Shown piece after piece: positions 35,413 to 45,318 of a stretch of 64,000 nucleotides of DNA. Origin of the DNA: Poecilobothrus nobilitatus (lineage: Eukaryota; Arthropoda; Insecta; Diptera; Dolichopodidae); NCBI GenBank assembly GCA_947095535.1, contig OX352773.1, positions 105,787,948 to 105,851,947 of the forward strand, written 5' to 3'. The notes under the pieces were generated by a model that was not told where the DNA came from, ran no database searches, and saw only the letters and a program-made list of their open reading frames with translations. How positions within the stretch are numbered: position 1 is the first letter of the stretch; each line of letters begins with the position of its first letter. Both the position numbers and the translations under genes were made by a program.

Positions 35413-36095
35413 ATGATTGTTTTAACTAATAGAACTATGTTGTTTCTCCCATTTACAATGATGGTGGCGGAGCCATCCTTCTGTGGTAAAACCACATTTA
35501 TTCGTAATTTAATAAAATATAAAGAAGAAAATATACTACCACATATTAATAGAATTATTTGGTGTAATCCAGACAAAAATGCTGTTCCTATATATGAAAG
35601 ATGTTGAATATAGTAACACTATTCCAGATTTTATTGATAATCAAGAACTTTTGTTAGTTATTATCGATGATATGATGTTAAGTTCTCATGATAAGTTTGT
35701 ATGTGATTTATTTACTAGAGGATTACATCATAGAAATTTATCTGTAATATTTGTAACACAAAATGTTTTTCACCAGGGTAAATTTTCAAGAGATATAAAT
35801 ATTTAGTATTTTTAAAAAATCCAAGAGATAAATCGTAATATCTTCGATAGCTCGCCAAATATATCCCAATCAAATTAAAGCATTTGAAAAAGTATATAAT
35901 GATGTGACGTCAGTCCCATATGGCTATATATTAATAGATCTTACTCAAGACGTTAATGATATATTTCGATTAAGAAGTGATATATTTGGGAAAGGTTTGT
36001 GTTATTGTACGAGAGATCAATTAGAACAATTTGGGGAGGAATATGAAACGTTTGAAGACCAATCGACATATATTGCACCTATTAAAAACCTCTAA
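35413..36095 (+). pseudogene. ATP: Polinton DNA-packaging ATPase (FtsK/HerA type), frameshifted
   Basis: The genome-packaging ATPase pumps DNA into the capsid. Walker A appears as VAEPSFCGKTTFIRNL (about 35,466-35,510), followed by the I-I-W-C-x-P-D strand. Another frame from 35579 carries Walker B as LLLVIIDDMM (about 35,645-35,675) and the arginine/sensor region NLSVIFVTQNVFHQGKF. A third frame (35904-36095) carries SVPYGYILIDLTQD, the conserved C-terminal strand. At least two frame changes (near 35,590 and 35,810) break it. The C-terminal end overlaps the next ORF, as is usual in these compact elements. Confidence 0.85.
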
Positions 36096-36366
36096 ACCAA
36101 AACTCCAGAAAGTAATTATAAAACACTGTGACCCTGAAGTAATAAAAACATTTTGCGAAATCTCTTTAAATATTTTAAAAGGTAATTGTAATCTGAGTAA
36201 AAAAGCAACAACGCAATTACGAAAGTATAAAAAAGAATTAAGATCACTTATTTGCCGGAAAAAATCTATAAATAGCAAAAGAAAAATTATTATTCAACGT
36301 GGTGGATTTTTACCTACACTTCTTGGTGCAATACTATCAGGGATAATCGGAAATTTTATAAAATGA
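36031..36366 (+). CDS. Conserved small Polinton protein with hydrophobic C-terminus
   Basis: 111 residues, open. Central part LLKTSKPKLQKVIIKHCDP and NILKGNCNLSKKATTQLRKY, then a basic stretch and a C-terminal RGGFLPTLLGAILSGIIG, which is Gly-rich and hydrophobic. The same layout occurs in a small gene beside the ATPase and capsid genes of many animal Polintons. The hydrophobic, glycine-rich tail suggests a membrane-active or core virion protein, but that is inference. Its stop overlaps the next ATG (ATGA at 36,363). One of the few Polinton genes here without a lesion; the exact start is uncertain. Confidence 0.6.
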   Translation: MGRNMKRLKTNRHILHLLKTSKPKLQKVIIKHCDPEVIKTFCEISLNILKGNCNLSKKATTQLRKYKKELRSLICRKKSINSKRKIIIQRGGFLPTLLGAILSGIIGNFIK

Positions 36367-37050
36367 ATAATACAACATTTAATAAAATGATAATTTTAAA
36401 ACCTGAGATTTATAAAAGAATGAAGCAAAATGCAGACATTGAACTCAATGAATTGGATAAAAATATGAAAAAAATATTGTTAAATAAACATCTCACGGAT
36501 ACTCAAAAATTGTATTTATACATACAAAATGTATTTAAAATAAGAAACAAAAAACGAGAACTTTCTAGAAATAAAGAGGAGAAAATAAAAATTACGGAAA
36601 CAAAAGGTCTCAAACTCGTGCAAAACCAATGTGTATAGATGCGGAAACTCAATCGCATTTTCCTGAATATAAGAATGTTGGAATACAAGTTGTTTCTGAA
36701 GAAGAAGAAGTATATGAAGAAGAAGCTGATGACGAAGTATTTGATGATGAAATTCAGGAAAATGTTTTACAAAAGCATTGTCAGCTGCTTCAGTTGGAGA
36801 ACGTCTTACAAAAAGAAAATCAATTAGAAATCAAAATGTACAAATTTTTGAAACTGATACAGGAGACATTATAACTGTTCTTTTAGATAGCCCAAGCCTA
36901 CCGACGAAAAAAGAAAAAACTATAAATAGCAAAGAGTTGAATAATTCATCAAGCCGTGTTTTAAAGTCAGCAGTAGGTAATACTCAAACAGAACTTAATT
37001 TTCCAATTCGTAAGAATAAATCCGCAAGCTCATGGACAACATACAAGTAA
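36363..37050 (+). pseudogene. Conserved Polinton gene of unknown role, two frameshifts
   Basis: Three overlapping ORFs in successive frames (36363-36638, 36629-36874, 36778-37050) read as one gene. The N-terminal part is KPEIYKRMKQNADIELNELD and LYLYIQNVFKIRNK (helical). The middle is very acidic (EEEEVYEEEADDEVFDDE). The C-terminal part is basic and Ser-rich, ending FPIRKNKSASSWTTYK. This helical-acidic-basic design between ATPase and capsid genes recurs in animal Polintons and could be a scaffold or minor virion protein. Its 3' end overlaps the minor capsid start by 19 bases. Confidence 0.55.
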
Positions 37051-37949
37051 ATGATGAATTTTATGTCACTTTACTCAGTCATTCATCTACCAACTATTAT
37101 CCAGAAAATTCATTATCATCTTTTACAAATAAAATGAATAAATACATGTGTGATTCAAGGTGGAAAGCCGGTATTTAAGAAATGTATGTTAATGATTTCG
37201 TTCCAAATGTGTATGGTGAAGAATGGGAAAAAAGTACTCAAATATTTATTAAAAGTATGCAGAAAGATATAATAGGAGTTGGAACATCATATATTCCATA
37301 CATAGAAAAACAAATGATATGCGACTGGAAAGTTTTTCTACTACCAACACTAATTCAAAATATACGCCACCTTAATAGGTTTACAAGAAAAGAAGTTGAA
37401 CGACAGTTGATTTGGGGAATTTTTAATTTTATAAACGATGAAGTTCATTATACACAACCAACAAAAGCTGAGGAGATGCCTAAAAATTTAAGTTACACCA
37501 CAATATGTGTTACTAAACCTAAAATAGATATAAAAATAAGAGCAAATTACGCTTATACCCTCGAAGGACTTTTGACAACATGTTTCAATCAAGAATCTTT
37601 TAAAGTTACAGATTTTAAAAAATATAAATCACGTGTAATAGAAGCTTTCAAAACTTTTATAGATAGTGTACAATTGATTCCCATTAGTAAACCAGATATT
37701 TTTTTTATATACATAGACATAATTGAACCGCAAAAAATAGGTGATAAAGATATAAGGTGTTTAAGATCTGTTAACATACAAAATTCTTTCACTGATACTG
37801 TAAAAAAATTCAGTAATATTCAATATTGCAATGTGGAGAAATCATTTAATAACATTTCATTACTTTTATGTGATAAATATGGATACAAAATAAACATTTC
37901 CAATAGTTCAATTCCAACAAAAATTGTATTACATTTTAAAAAAGTATAA
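37032..37949 (+). pseudogene. Polinton minor capsid (penton-like) protein, one stop
   Basis: From ATG 37,032: FYVTLLSHSSTNYYPENSLS, then NKMNKYMCDSRWKAG, an in-frame TAA at 37,176, and the remaining 255 codons are open (EMYVNDFVPNVYG, DWKVFLLPTLIQN, IPISKPDIFFIYIDI, RSVNIQNSF). The opening F-Y-V-T-L-x-S ... Y-P-E-N ... F-x-x-K followed by W-x-x-x-x-E-M/I is characteristic of the candidate minor capsid protein of insect Polintons. A related fragment at 23.18-23.70 kb has a sense codon where the stop is here. Only about 305 codons, shorter than typical penton-like proteins, so the assignment is moderate. Confidence 0.6.
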
Positions 37950-37995
37950 ATAAAAGCGATTTTACAAAACTACATATTATTTTATTTTATTCATT

Positions 37996-38433
37996 ATGGA
38001 GAGAGCGTACTGCAAATATTATTTAGTTCAATCAGGAAAAGGTCTTGAGGATATTGGTCCCTTGTTACACTCAATTGTACCTTACCAAAGGGGAGGAGGG
38101 TGAGGGAGCTTTTTCGGTGGTCTTTTTAGATATTTAAAACCAATATTTACGTCTGGAGCTAATTTATTAAAAAAAGAGGTTATTAACTCTGGTATTAATG
38201 CATTATTTTATATTGCCACAGGTGCAAATGTAAAAGAAGTTCAAGATCGAAGTAAAGAGATAATGAAAAATGTAAGACGAGGTGCAGTTCGGAAACTCAA
38301 TGAAAATGAAATGACAAGCAAAAGAAAACGAAGAAAACCTATAAAAAGACCTCTCATCAATAATTTAAATTATTTTACGCCGAAGCGAAGCAAAGTTAAT
38401 AACAAAAACAAACAAAAATATATTTTTGAATAA
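37996..38433 (+). pseudogene. pX-like basic virion core protein, one stop
   Basis: 145 codons from ATG 37,996 with one in-frame TGA at 38,101. The N-terminal YQRGGG then GSFFGGLFRYLKPIF form a Gly/Phe-rich hydrophobic segment. The middle is KKEVINSGINALFYIA, and the C-terminus is strongly basic (SKRKRRKPIKRP, TPKRSKVNNKNK). The G-x-G-x-G-S-F-x-G-G-L-F-R motif followed by a basic tail is a known feature of the adenovirus pX-like small protein next to the major capsid gene in Polintons and adintoviruses. It would package DNA or disturb membranes. Confidence 0.65.
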
Positions 38434-38435
38434 TT

Positions 38436-39733
38436 ATGATTGAATGTATGAAATCAGAGCTTGATATTTTTAAAACACAGCCTATTCAGTCAAGTAATTT
38501 ACGATCTGAAGAAGTTTCCTATAACCCTATTGCTTCTTTAGATAATCCATCTGTCATAGAATTTGTTTCACTAGGGCACGGTGATACATATAGAGACTTG
38601 TCTTCGACATATCTAAAATTAAAAGTACAAATTTAAAAAAGAGATGGAACTCAATGGAATAAAGATAAAAAAACTGATGGAACACCTATACAACAACCAA
38701 GTGTGGTTAATAATATGTTACATTCATTAATAAAACAATTCAATGTTCAACTGAATGGAAAGAATATATCTCCATCAGATGGCAATTATCATTACAGAGC
38801 TTATATTGAATCATTGTTAAATTATGGTACGGATGCCGCTACAACGCATTTGGAGTGTGGTGGATGGATGTTAGATAAGCCAAATATAGCAAAAACAGAT
38901 AATAGTGATTCAAAAGAACGTCAAAAATTATACCAAAATAGCAATGTAGTGGAACTTATGGGGAAACTACATTTAGATATGTTTAACCAACCTACACTTC
39001 TCATAAACAATGTCGATGTTCGAGTTATCCTAACATTAGAAAAACCAGATTTTTACCTCTTTGCAGATGATACTAATCTCAACTGAAAATTTTAGAAGCC
39101 ACTTTATTTATGAGACATGTAACAATTAATCCTAGTGTGCTATTAGCACATAATGCTGTATTGGAAAAAACTAATGCCAAATACAATTACAAACGGGTAG
39201 AGGTAAAAACTTTTACCATTCCACAGAATAGTTCATCAATATCACTTGATAATGTTTTTATTGGACAGTTGCCAAACACAATCATTTTTTGCATGACAGA
39301 AAATACAGGTTACTCTGGAAAAAGGTCAAAAAACCCATACAATTTTAAACATTTTGATATTTCACAATTTGTGTTAAACGTAAATGGTGTTCAAATACCT
39401 AATTCAGCAATTGAAACCAGTTTTTCAGATGAAAATAATTGCTGTACAAGAGCATACAGTACACTTTTTTCAGGAACTGCAATTTACCATAATGATATAG
39501 GTCATCAGATAATAAAAACCATGTTTAGTAATGGGTTTTTCATTCTAGCTTTTGATTTAACTCCAGATGCATCAGGAAATGAAGTGTGTCAAGGTCTACT
39601 AAATCAAGGTACAGTTAGAATTGAGGCAAGGCTATCAAAACCACTTACATCTACACTGACTGCTATTGGTTATGGAGAATTTGATGCAAGTTTACAAATT
39701 GATAAAAACCGAAATATATTCTCAAACCTATAA
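38436..39733 (+). pseudogene. MCP: Polinton major capsid protein (double jelly-roll), two breaks
   Basis: The major capsid protein builds an icosahedral shell. The gene reads from ATG 38436: SYNPIASLDNPSVIEFVSLG and DTYRDLSSTYLKLKVQI, a stop at 38,634, then a second block to 39,083 with LIKQFNVQLNGKNISPSD, YHYRAYIESLLNYG and GWMLDKP. A frame change at 39,083-39,090 leads to the third block (39110-39733) with FIGQLPNTIIFCM, YNFKHFDISQFVLNVNG and FDLTPDASG. The F-x-x-L-Y/N-V-x-L-N-G and N-Y-x-Y-R-A-Y-I-E-x-L-L-x-Y-G motifs and the final LTP block are typical of Polinton major capsids. About 430 codons in total, slightly short. Confidence 0.85.
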
Positions 39734-39770
39734 ATAGCATACATAAAAGTAAATTTGAATATTTGACAAA

Positions 39771-40103
39771 ATGACACTGTCTTGTGCACTTCTGGTTGTA
39801 ACATTTTGTAGTGATGATAATAATACCTTGTTTGAGAAAGACATTTGTATAGTTGGTTTTAAAGAACCTTGTAAAAAGTTTGTAAAAGAGCTCAAGTATA
39901 AATTTCCAACTAGGGATTTTTTAAATGATAATTTTGATAATTACTCTTTTGGAGCTGTGTACAACGACAAAATAAATAAAGAGCTCTGTCAAATACTAGA
40001 AAAATTTGATGTTATTATAACAAATAAAAAAATCAAAAAAGAGTTTTTATCAAATTATATTAAAGAAACAACTAAAGTATATGACTTGAGTCAATTTGAT
40101 TGA
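39771..40103 (+). CDS. Small Polinton ORF, unknown function
   Basis: 110 residues from ATG 39771, open, with CIVGFKEPCKKFVKELKYKF and DVIITNKKIKKEFLSNYIK. No signal or membrane segment beyond the short hydrophobic N-terminus. It overlaps the protease ORF by 4 bases, consistent with a true gene in a compact cluster. Not recognised beyond its constant place between capsid and protease. Confidence 0.55.
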   Translation: MTLSCALLVVTFCSDDNNTLFEKDICIVGFKEPCKKFVKELKYKFPTRDFLNDNFDNYSFGAVYNDKINKELCQILEKFDVIITNKKIKKEFLSNYIKETTKVYDLSQFD

Positions 40104-40573
40104 TGAACACCCTAGAGATAAGTGACGTATTAAGATGTAACAAACACACATGCAAATTTTTTAAAGGAGTTTTTGCTCTGGATCAACTCCCCAGAATAAT
40201 TGAAAAACAAACTTTTTTAATTGTAAACACTGATAAATCAAAAGATCCGGGAACACATTGGTTAGCTATTTTTAAGCCAAAGAATGGCTGTGTTGAATAT
40301 TTTGATTCGTTTGGTAGAGAACCAGATCAATTAGAAATTTTAAGTTACTTAAAAAACCAATGTATAATTTTTAATAAGAATCAGTTACAAAGTAACTATT
40401 CAGATGTCTGTGGGCAATATTGTTGTGTTTATACGTGGTATAGAGGTTGCGGTTATAGTATGAACGCTTTTTTAAAAAAATTTAATAAAGGAAATCCACT
40501 AGAAAACGATAAGTACCTTTCAAAATGGTATAGAGGTTGCGGTTATGGTATAAGCACCTTTCACGTGGTATAG
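40100..40573 (+). CDS. PRO: Adenain-like cysteine protease (Polinton PRO)
   Basis: Processes capsid precursors during maturation (adenovirus protease family, C5/Ulp1-like). Catalytic features are visible: His53 in PGTHWLAIF, Asp69 in VEYFDSFGR, and Gln106 and Cys108 in DVCGQYCCVY. The N-terminal region FKGVFALDQLP is also family-typical. The ORF is open, but its C-terminal end is disturbed: a segment of about 130 bp is tandemly duplicated, so the natural C-terminus (in the second repeat, ending about 40,673) is replaced by a partial repeat and an early stop. Confidence 0.9.
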   Translation: MMNTLEISDVLRCNKHTCKFFKGVFALDQLPRIIEKQTFLIVNTDKSKDPGTHWLAIFKPKNGCVEYFDSFGREPDQLEILSYLKNQCIIFNKNQLQSNYSDVCGQYCCVYTWYRGCGYSMNAFLKKFNKGNPLENDKYLSKWYRGCGYGISTFHVV

Positions 40574-40673
40574 AGGTTGCGGTTATAGTATGAACGCTTT
40601 TTTAAAAAAATTTAATAAAGGAAATCAACTAGAAAACGATAAGTACCTTTCAAAATGTATTTGGAAAATATAA
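40434..40673. repeat. 130-bp tandem duplication at the protease 3' end
   Basis: CGTGGTATAGAGGTTGCGG occurs at 40,434 and 40,564. A related partial unit TGGTATAGAGGTTGCGGTTATG lies at about 40,527. The duplicated unit encodes YRGCGYSMNAFLKKFNKGN. Confidence 0.9.
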
Positions 40674-40748
40674 CTCATTACAAATTTGTATTCCTAAAAC
40701 GTAAAAATAATAAAATCAATATAAACAGGTTTTAGTAAAATTAAAAAA

Positions 40749-41313
40749 ATGGAAGCACCAGGTCAGAACACAAATTTATTGTTAAGTTACACATATTTTG
40801 TCAATAAGAGTCATACATTAAAAATTGCTGTTGGATTTGACTGTGAGTCATTTGAAGCCTCAAGTATAATTCACTGTATTGGTAAAAAGTCAATTGTCTT
40901 AAAATATCATGAATGGAATAAATTTTATTACGAATAACAAAAAACTCGATAAACTGATAATTAAAGATATAAAACAGAACTTTCATCATGAACTAAAATC
41001 AGCGAACGGACAAAGTATAAGTATTAACAAAGAAGAAGCAGAGCAGTTTTACAATTTAAGCGATTTTCTTCACGCAGTGATGATCTATTATAAGTCTGCT
41101 GAGTTAAATGTAAAAGACTATGTTCAGGAATATCTAAATTTATGTGTCGAACAACAAGTATTTAGGTTAGAAAGAGAAATTTATGTACCAATACAACATT
41201 TTAATGTACAATGTTTTTTTTATTCAAGGTTACTTTTTGAAATTCCTGTAATTTTAAAAGAACAAATCTGTAATATACTACATAAAACAAACAAAATAAA
41301 TCACAACAAATAA
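40749..41313 (+). pseudogene. Conserved Polinton gene of unknown role, one frameshift
   Basis: Two overlapping frames (40749-40937 and 40909-41313) read as one gene of about 185 codons: YTYFVNKSHTLKIAVGFDC, then a shift in KYHEWNKF, and onward through FLHAVMIYYKSAELNVKDY and FFYSRLLFEIPVILKEQ. A clear homologue sits in the older remnant at 19.41-19.99 kb, which supports it as a true Polinton gene. The function is unknown. Confidence 0.6.
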
Positions 41314-41387
41314 TATAAAAATTTTTATTTTTTATTTATATGTTTTCGATAGACAAATATTTTTCTGTACACCTTTCATTAGATTAT

Positions 41388-41684
41388 TTAATTAAAATTA
41401 TTTAGGATTATTAAATCATTTAAATAATCAAGATCTCCCTGCTGATTATTTATGTCCCAAATTTCATTAAATGGAACTGCTTCATCATCTTCCTCAATTT
41501 CTTCCTCCACTTCTTCTTCTTCGTCTTCTAATTCAACTATCTGGAACGGTGATATAAATTCCTCAGTTTCTGCTAAATCTTCGTCGTCGATGGTGGACGT
41601 AATTTCATTTTCTTGTATCTGACCTTGTGTATTTACATCATCTACAGTTTCTTTAAATGGAAATGATGTGGAATCAGGCAGCAT
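41388..41684 (-). CDS. Highly acidic small protein, Polinton minus strand
   Basis: 98 residues from ATG at 41,684. The middle is almost all Glu and Asp (VELEDEEEEVEEEIEEDDEA), followed by FNEIWDINNQQGDLDYL. It lies convergent with the preceding gene and divergent from the integrase start at 41,875. No family recognised; acidic proteins of this kind may be regulators or scaffolds, but there is no evidence for either. Confidence 0.5.
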   Translation of the reverse strand: MLPDSTSFPFKETVDDVNTQGQIQENEITSTIDDEDLAETEEFISPFQIVELEDEEEEVEEEIEEDDEAVPFNEIWDINNQQGDLDYLNDLIILNNFN

Positions 41685-42051
41685 TTCAGTGAGTTGTTGA
41701 GCAGTCAGAATGGAAATGAATTAAATTTGAAAATAAAAGTTAAGTTATATACTCATGTAGAAAAGTATAAAAGCAAATTAAACTCAATTAGATGATTAGT
41801 TTAAACCATGCTTTGGTTTATCATTTTATGTATAATAATTATTATAACATTACCTTTAACATTTTTAAAACAAAATGTCAAGAGCTCAAATAGTGACTGA
41901 AATTCATAGACAGGCAAGACGTAAATTTCTTAGAAGAAAATTCAAACAGAAAGGTCTAAATGACACGTGGCAAATCGATTTAGTCGAAATGATACCTTAT
42001 GGAAAATTTAACAAGTAAATGTGACAGTAAGTCGATGCAACCGACTTATTA

Positions 42052-44304
42052 ATACCCTACACCTGAATAATTCGAATTAAATTAAAAATCCATAAGTTTT
42101 TTTGGCAGCTGCTTGAACTTCTTACCTTTTCTGTCTTATTTAACTCGAATTTCAGGAAAGTAAAAGAGGCATCCTCTTGGGATATGCTTGACACCTTCTT
42201 AAAAAATTTTAAGTTTCTATCTTTATTAATTTCGAAGATTGTTAGTCCTTGGGAGGAGTGTGTCAGGTACCCGAAATGCCACTCCAATTCATCGAATCCA
42301 TCTCAGGAACATAAAGAAAACATGCCAGAACACAGTTGTACTAAATTTAAAGGTTCTACTTTTGTTGGTTTTGGAGATATGCTCGTTGCTCTTGTGCTCG
42401 TCCGGAAGTATCCAAAATTGGAACCTATGGTTCAAATTCTTTCAAATGTCAGTTTCCAATTTTACAGAAAAGGAAACATAACAGAACAGCTTTGTACTAA
42501 AAATGAAAGTTCTATATTTGTTGGTTGTGGAGATATACTCGTTTGCTCTGGGGTTCGTCCGGAAGCTTCCAAGATTTGAACCCATGGACCAAATCCTCAC
42601 AAATTTCAGAAACATAAATCAAACATGAAGGAACACCATTCTGCCTAATGTAAAGGTTATATCTTAGTTGGTTTTGGAGATAATATCATTTGCTCTGAGG
42701 CTCGTTCGGAAGCTTCCAAAATCCGAACCCAAGGACCAAATCGTCTCAAATTTCAGAGACCTAAATCAAACATGAAAGAACAACATTCTGCCAAATTTAA
42801 AGGTTATATCTTAGTTGGTTTTGGAGATAATCTCATTTGCTCTGGTGCTCGTTTGGAAGCTTCCAAAATCCAAACCCATGGACCAAATCCTTTTATATTT
42901 CAGAGACATAAATCGAACGGGAAGGAACATCATTGTACAAAATTTGAAAGTTCTATCTTTGTTGATTTTGGAGATAATCTCGTTTGCTCTGGGACTCTTT
43001 CGGAAGCTTCCAAAATCCAAACTCATGTACCAAATCCTCTCAAATTTCAGAAACCGAAATCAAACATAAAAGAACACCATTCTGCCAAATGTAAAAGTTA
43101 TATCTTTGTTGTTTTTGGAGATAATCTCATATGCTCTGGGGTTCGTTCGGGAGCTTCTAAAATCCAAACCCATGGACTATATCCTCTTAAATTTCAGAGA
43201 CATAAATCAAACGGGAAGGAGCATCATTGTAAAAAATTTAAAGGTTCTATCTTTGTTGGTTTTGGAGATAATCTCGTTTGCTCTGGGGCTCGTTCGGAGG
43301 CTTCCAAAATCCAAACCCATGAACCAAATGCTCTTAAATTCCAGAGACATAAATCGAACGGAAAGGAACATCATTGTACAAAATTGAAAGGTTCTATCTT
43401 TGATGATTTTGGAGATAATCTCGTTTGCTCTGGGGCTCGTTCGGAAGCTTCCAAAATCCGAACCCATGGACCAAATCCTCTCAAATTTTAGAGACTTAAA
43501 TAAAACATGAAAGAACACCACTCTGTCAAATTTGAAGGTTATAGCTTTGTTGTTTTTGGAGATAATCTCATATGCTCTGGGGCTTGTTCGGGAGCTTCTA
43601 AAATCCAAACCCATGGACTATATCCTCTTAAATTTCAGAGACATAAATCAAACGGGACGGAACATCATTGTAAAAAATTTAAACGTTCTATCTTTGTTGG
43701 TTTTGGAGATAATCTCGTATGCTCTGGAGCTCGTTCGGAAGCTTCCAAAATCCGAACCCATTGACCAAATCCTCTCAAATTTTAGAGACTTAAATAAAAC
43801 ATGAAAGAACACCACTCTGTCAAATTTGAAGGTTATATCTTTATTGGTTTTGGAGATAATCTCATTTGCTCTGGTGCTCGTTCGGAAGCTTCCAAAATCC
43901 AAACCCATGGACCAAATCCTCTTAAATTTCAGAGACATAAATCGAATGGGAAGGAACATCATTGTACAAAATTTAAAGGTTCTATCTTTCTTGGTTTTGG
44001 AGATAATCTCGTTTGCTCCGGAATCATTCGGAAGCTTCCAGAATCCGAACCCATGGACCGACTTTGTCCAAATTCGAAGTTAGCCTTCCTTTCGTGATTA
44101 GTAACCTACTATATAAATTTCACCAAGATAGCTTCATTAGTTTTTGAGTTATCGTGCGAACGGACGGACGGACATTGTTAAATCGACTCAGAAGGTGATC
44201 CTGATTCAGAATATATATACATGTCCATATCTAACTCGCTTCCTTTTGGTGGTTACAAACACCATACCAAAGTTAATATACCCTATACTTTAGGTGTAGG
44301 GTAT
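42052..44304 (+). mobile_element. Transposon inside the integrase, ATACCCTACACCT ends
   Basis: Left end ATACCCTACACCT (42052-42064) and right end AGGTGTAGGGTAT (44292-44304) are perfect 13-bp inverted repeats. The right end can also fold on itself (ATACCCTA...TAGGGTAT). Inside are a 147-bp tandem array (42.2-44.09 kb) and, at 44,130-44,220, a GAACGGACGGACGGAC tract beside TTTTTGAGTTATCG, the reverse of the block seen in the 8,137-9,541 element. No transposase is visible. Integrase motifs stop just left of it and resume just right of it. A TA dinucleotide flanks both sides but no longer duplication was proved. Confidence 0.7.
42190..44090 (+). repeat. 147-bp tandem repeat array, about 12 units
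   Basis: The core TTTTGGAGATAATCTCRT recurs with a starting base at 42672, 42819, 42966, 43113, 43260, 43407, 43554, 43701, 43848 and 43995: exactly 147 bp each time. Diverged units at 42369 and 42525 extend it leftward. 147 is a multiple of three, so one frame stays open for hundreds of codons on each strand (for example 42772-43491). Units alternate loosely between two types (CACCATTCTGCCAAATGTAA and CATCATTGTACAAAATTTAA). These ORFs are a consequence of the period, not evidence for a protein. Confidence 0.95.
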
Positions 44305-44360
44305 AATAATGATTATAACTATATGCTGACGGTCATTGATACTTTTTCCAAATATGCCTA

Positions 44361-44480
44361 TGCTGAAAATGTTTTAAATGCCTTAAAAACAATTATTATT
44401 AGAGCTAAAGTTACAAAAAATGCTGAAAATGTTTTAAATGCCTTAAAAACAATTATTATTAGAGCTAAAGTTATACCAAA
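44361..44480 (+). repeat. 60-bp in-frame tandem duplication in the integrase
   Basis: TGCTGAAAATGTTTTAAATG starts at 44,361 and again at 44,421. It adds 20 residues (ENVLNALKTIIIRAKV repeated) between the first and second catalytic acidic residues. Confidence 0.95.
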
Positions 44481-45318
44481 AAATATTCACTCTGATCAAG
44501 GCAAGGAATTTTTTAATTTACAATTTCAAAATTATATGAAAGAAAAATCAATCAATCATTATCACACATTTAGCGTATTAAAAGCATCAATTGTTGAACG
44601 ATTTAACCGTACATTGAAAAATTCTATGTGGAAAAAATTTAGTTTAAACGGGAAATATTAATGGTTACCTATTATACAATTATTAATAAAAGAATATAAT
44701 TCAACAAAACATAGCACAAAAAAACTTCCTCCTGAAAAAATTACAAAAAAAACGATAAAAATATACTGCGGAATGTATATACTGAGCCTAAAATTTTTCA
44801 AAAAAGTAAATATAAAACTGGACATTTTATAAGAATAAGTAAATATAAAGGTCATTTCGAAAAAGGTTATCAACCGAATTGGTCAACTGAAGTATTTAAG
44901 ATTGATAAAATCAATAATACTTATCCTGTTACATATCAATTATCGGACTATACTGATACGCCAATTTCTGGGGGTTTTTATCAAGCTGAGCTTACACCTG
45001 TAAAATACCCAGATACTTATCTTGTAGAAAAAATTCTTAAAAAGCAAGAGAAATAGAGTTTTTGTTAAATGGCTAGGTTTTGATGACATACATAATACTT
45101 GGATAAATTCAACAAATATTGTTTAATATCTGTAAAATAAAACTTTAATAAGCACCTGAAAATAAAACTTCAAAACATCTGAAAAATAAAATAAAATCTT
45201 AACCTCTGAAAAATCAAATAAAATCTTAACATCTGAAAAATGAAAATAAAATTAAAACAGTAGAAAATATGTTTGGAATAAATTTTTTTTTATTCTATAT
45301 AAAGTTAGTCTAAAACTA

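Larger units (their letters stand above)
41875..45126 (+). pseudogene. INT: Polinton integrase (RVE family with chromodomain), interrupted
   Basis: Inserts the element with a 6-bp target duplication. N-terminal part (41,875-42,015): EIHRQARRKFLRRKF, then the first catalytic Asp in NDTWQIDLVEM. A 2.25-kb transposon follows. The gene resumes at about 44,305: MLTVIDTFSKYAYAE, second Asp in HSDQGKEF, Glu in SIVERFNRTLKNSMW. After an in-frame stop (44,659) and a frame change near 44,750 come an SH3-like segment (FIRISKYKGHFEKGYQPNW) and TDTPISGGFYQAEL. A further frame break at 45,054 leads to a C-terminal chromodomain with FVKWLGFDDIHNTWI (45,055-45,126). A 60-bp in-frame duplication sits after the TVID strand. 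All three catalytic acidic residues are visible. Confidence 0.9.

Noticed and set aside
35301..35576. N-terminal half of the minus-strand ORF starting at 35,576
   Set aside because: It overlaps the Walker A region of the ATPase on the other strand. The family-like sequence begins only at the Met at 35,300.
42190..44090. CRISPR-like array
   Set aside because: The repeats are contiguous 147-bp units without unique spacers, in a eukaryotic transposon.
42772..44097. A family of 49-residue repeat proteins coded on both strands
   Set aside because: The 147-bp period is a multiple of three, so open frames arise from the repeat itself on both strands. No start, domain or constraint was seen.
44221..44661. 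A complete integrase starting at 44,221
   Set aside because: The first 27 codons are transposon sequence. The true N-terminal part with the first catalytic residue is at 41,875-42,015.
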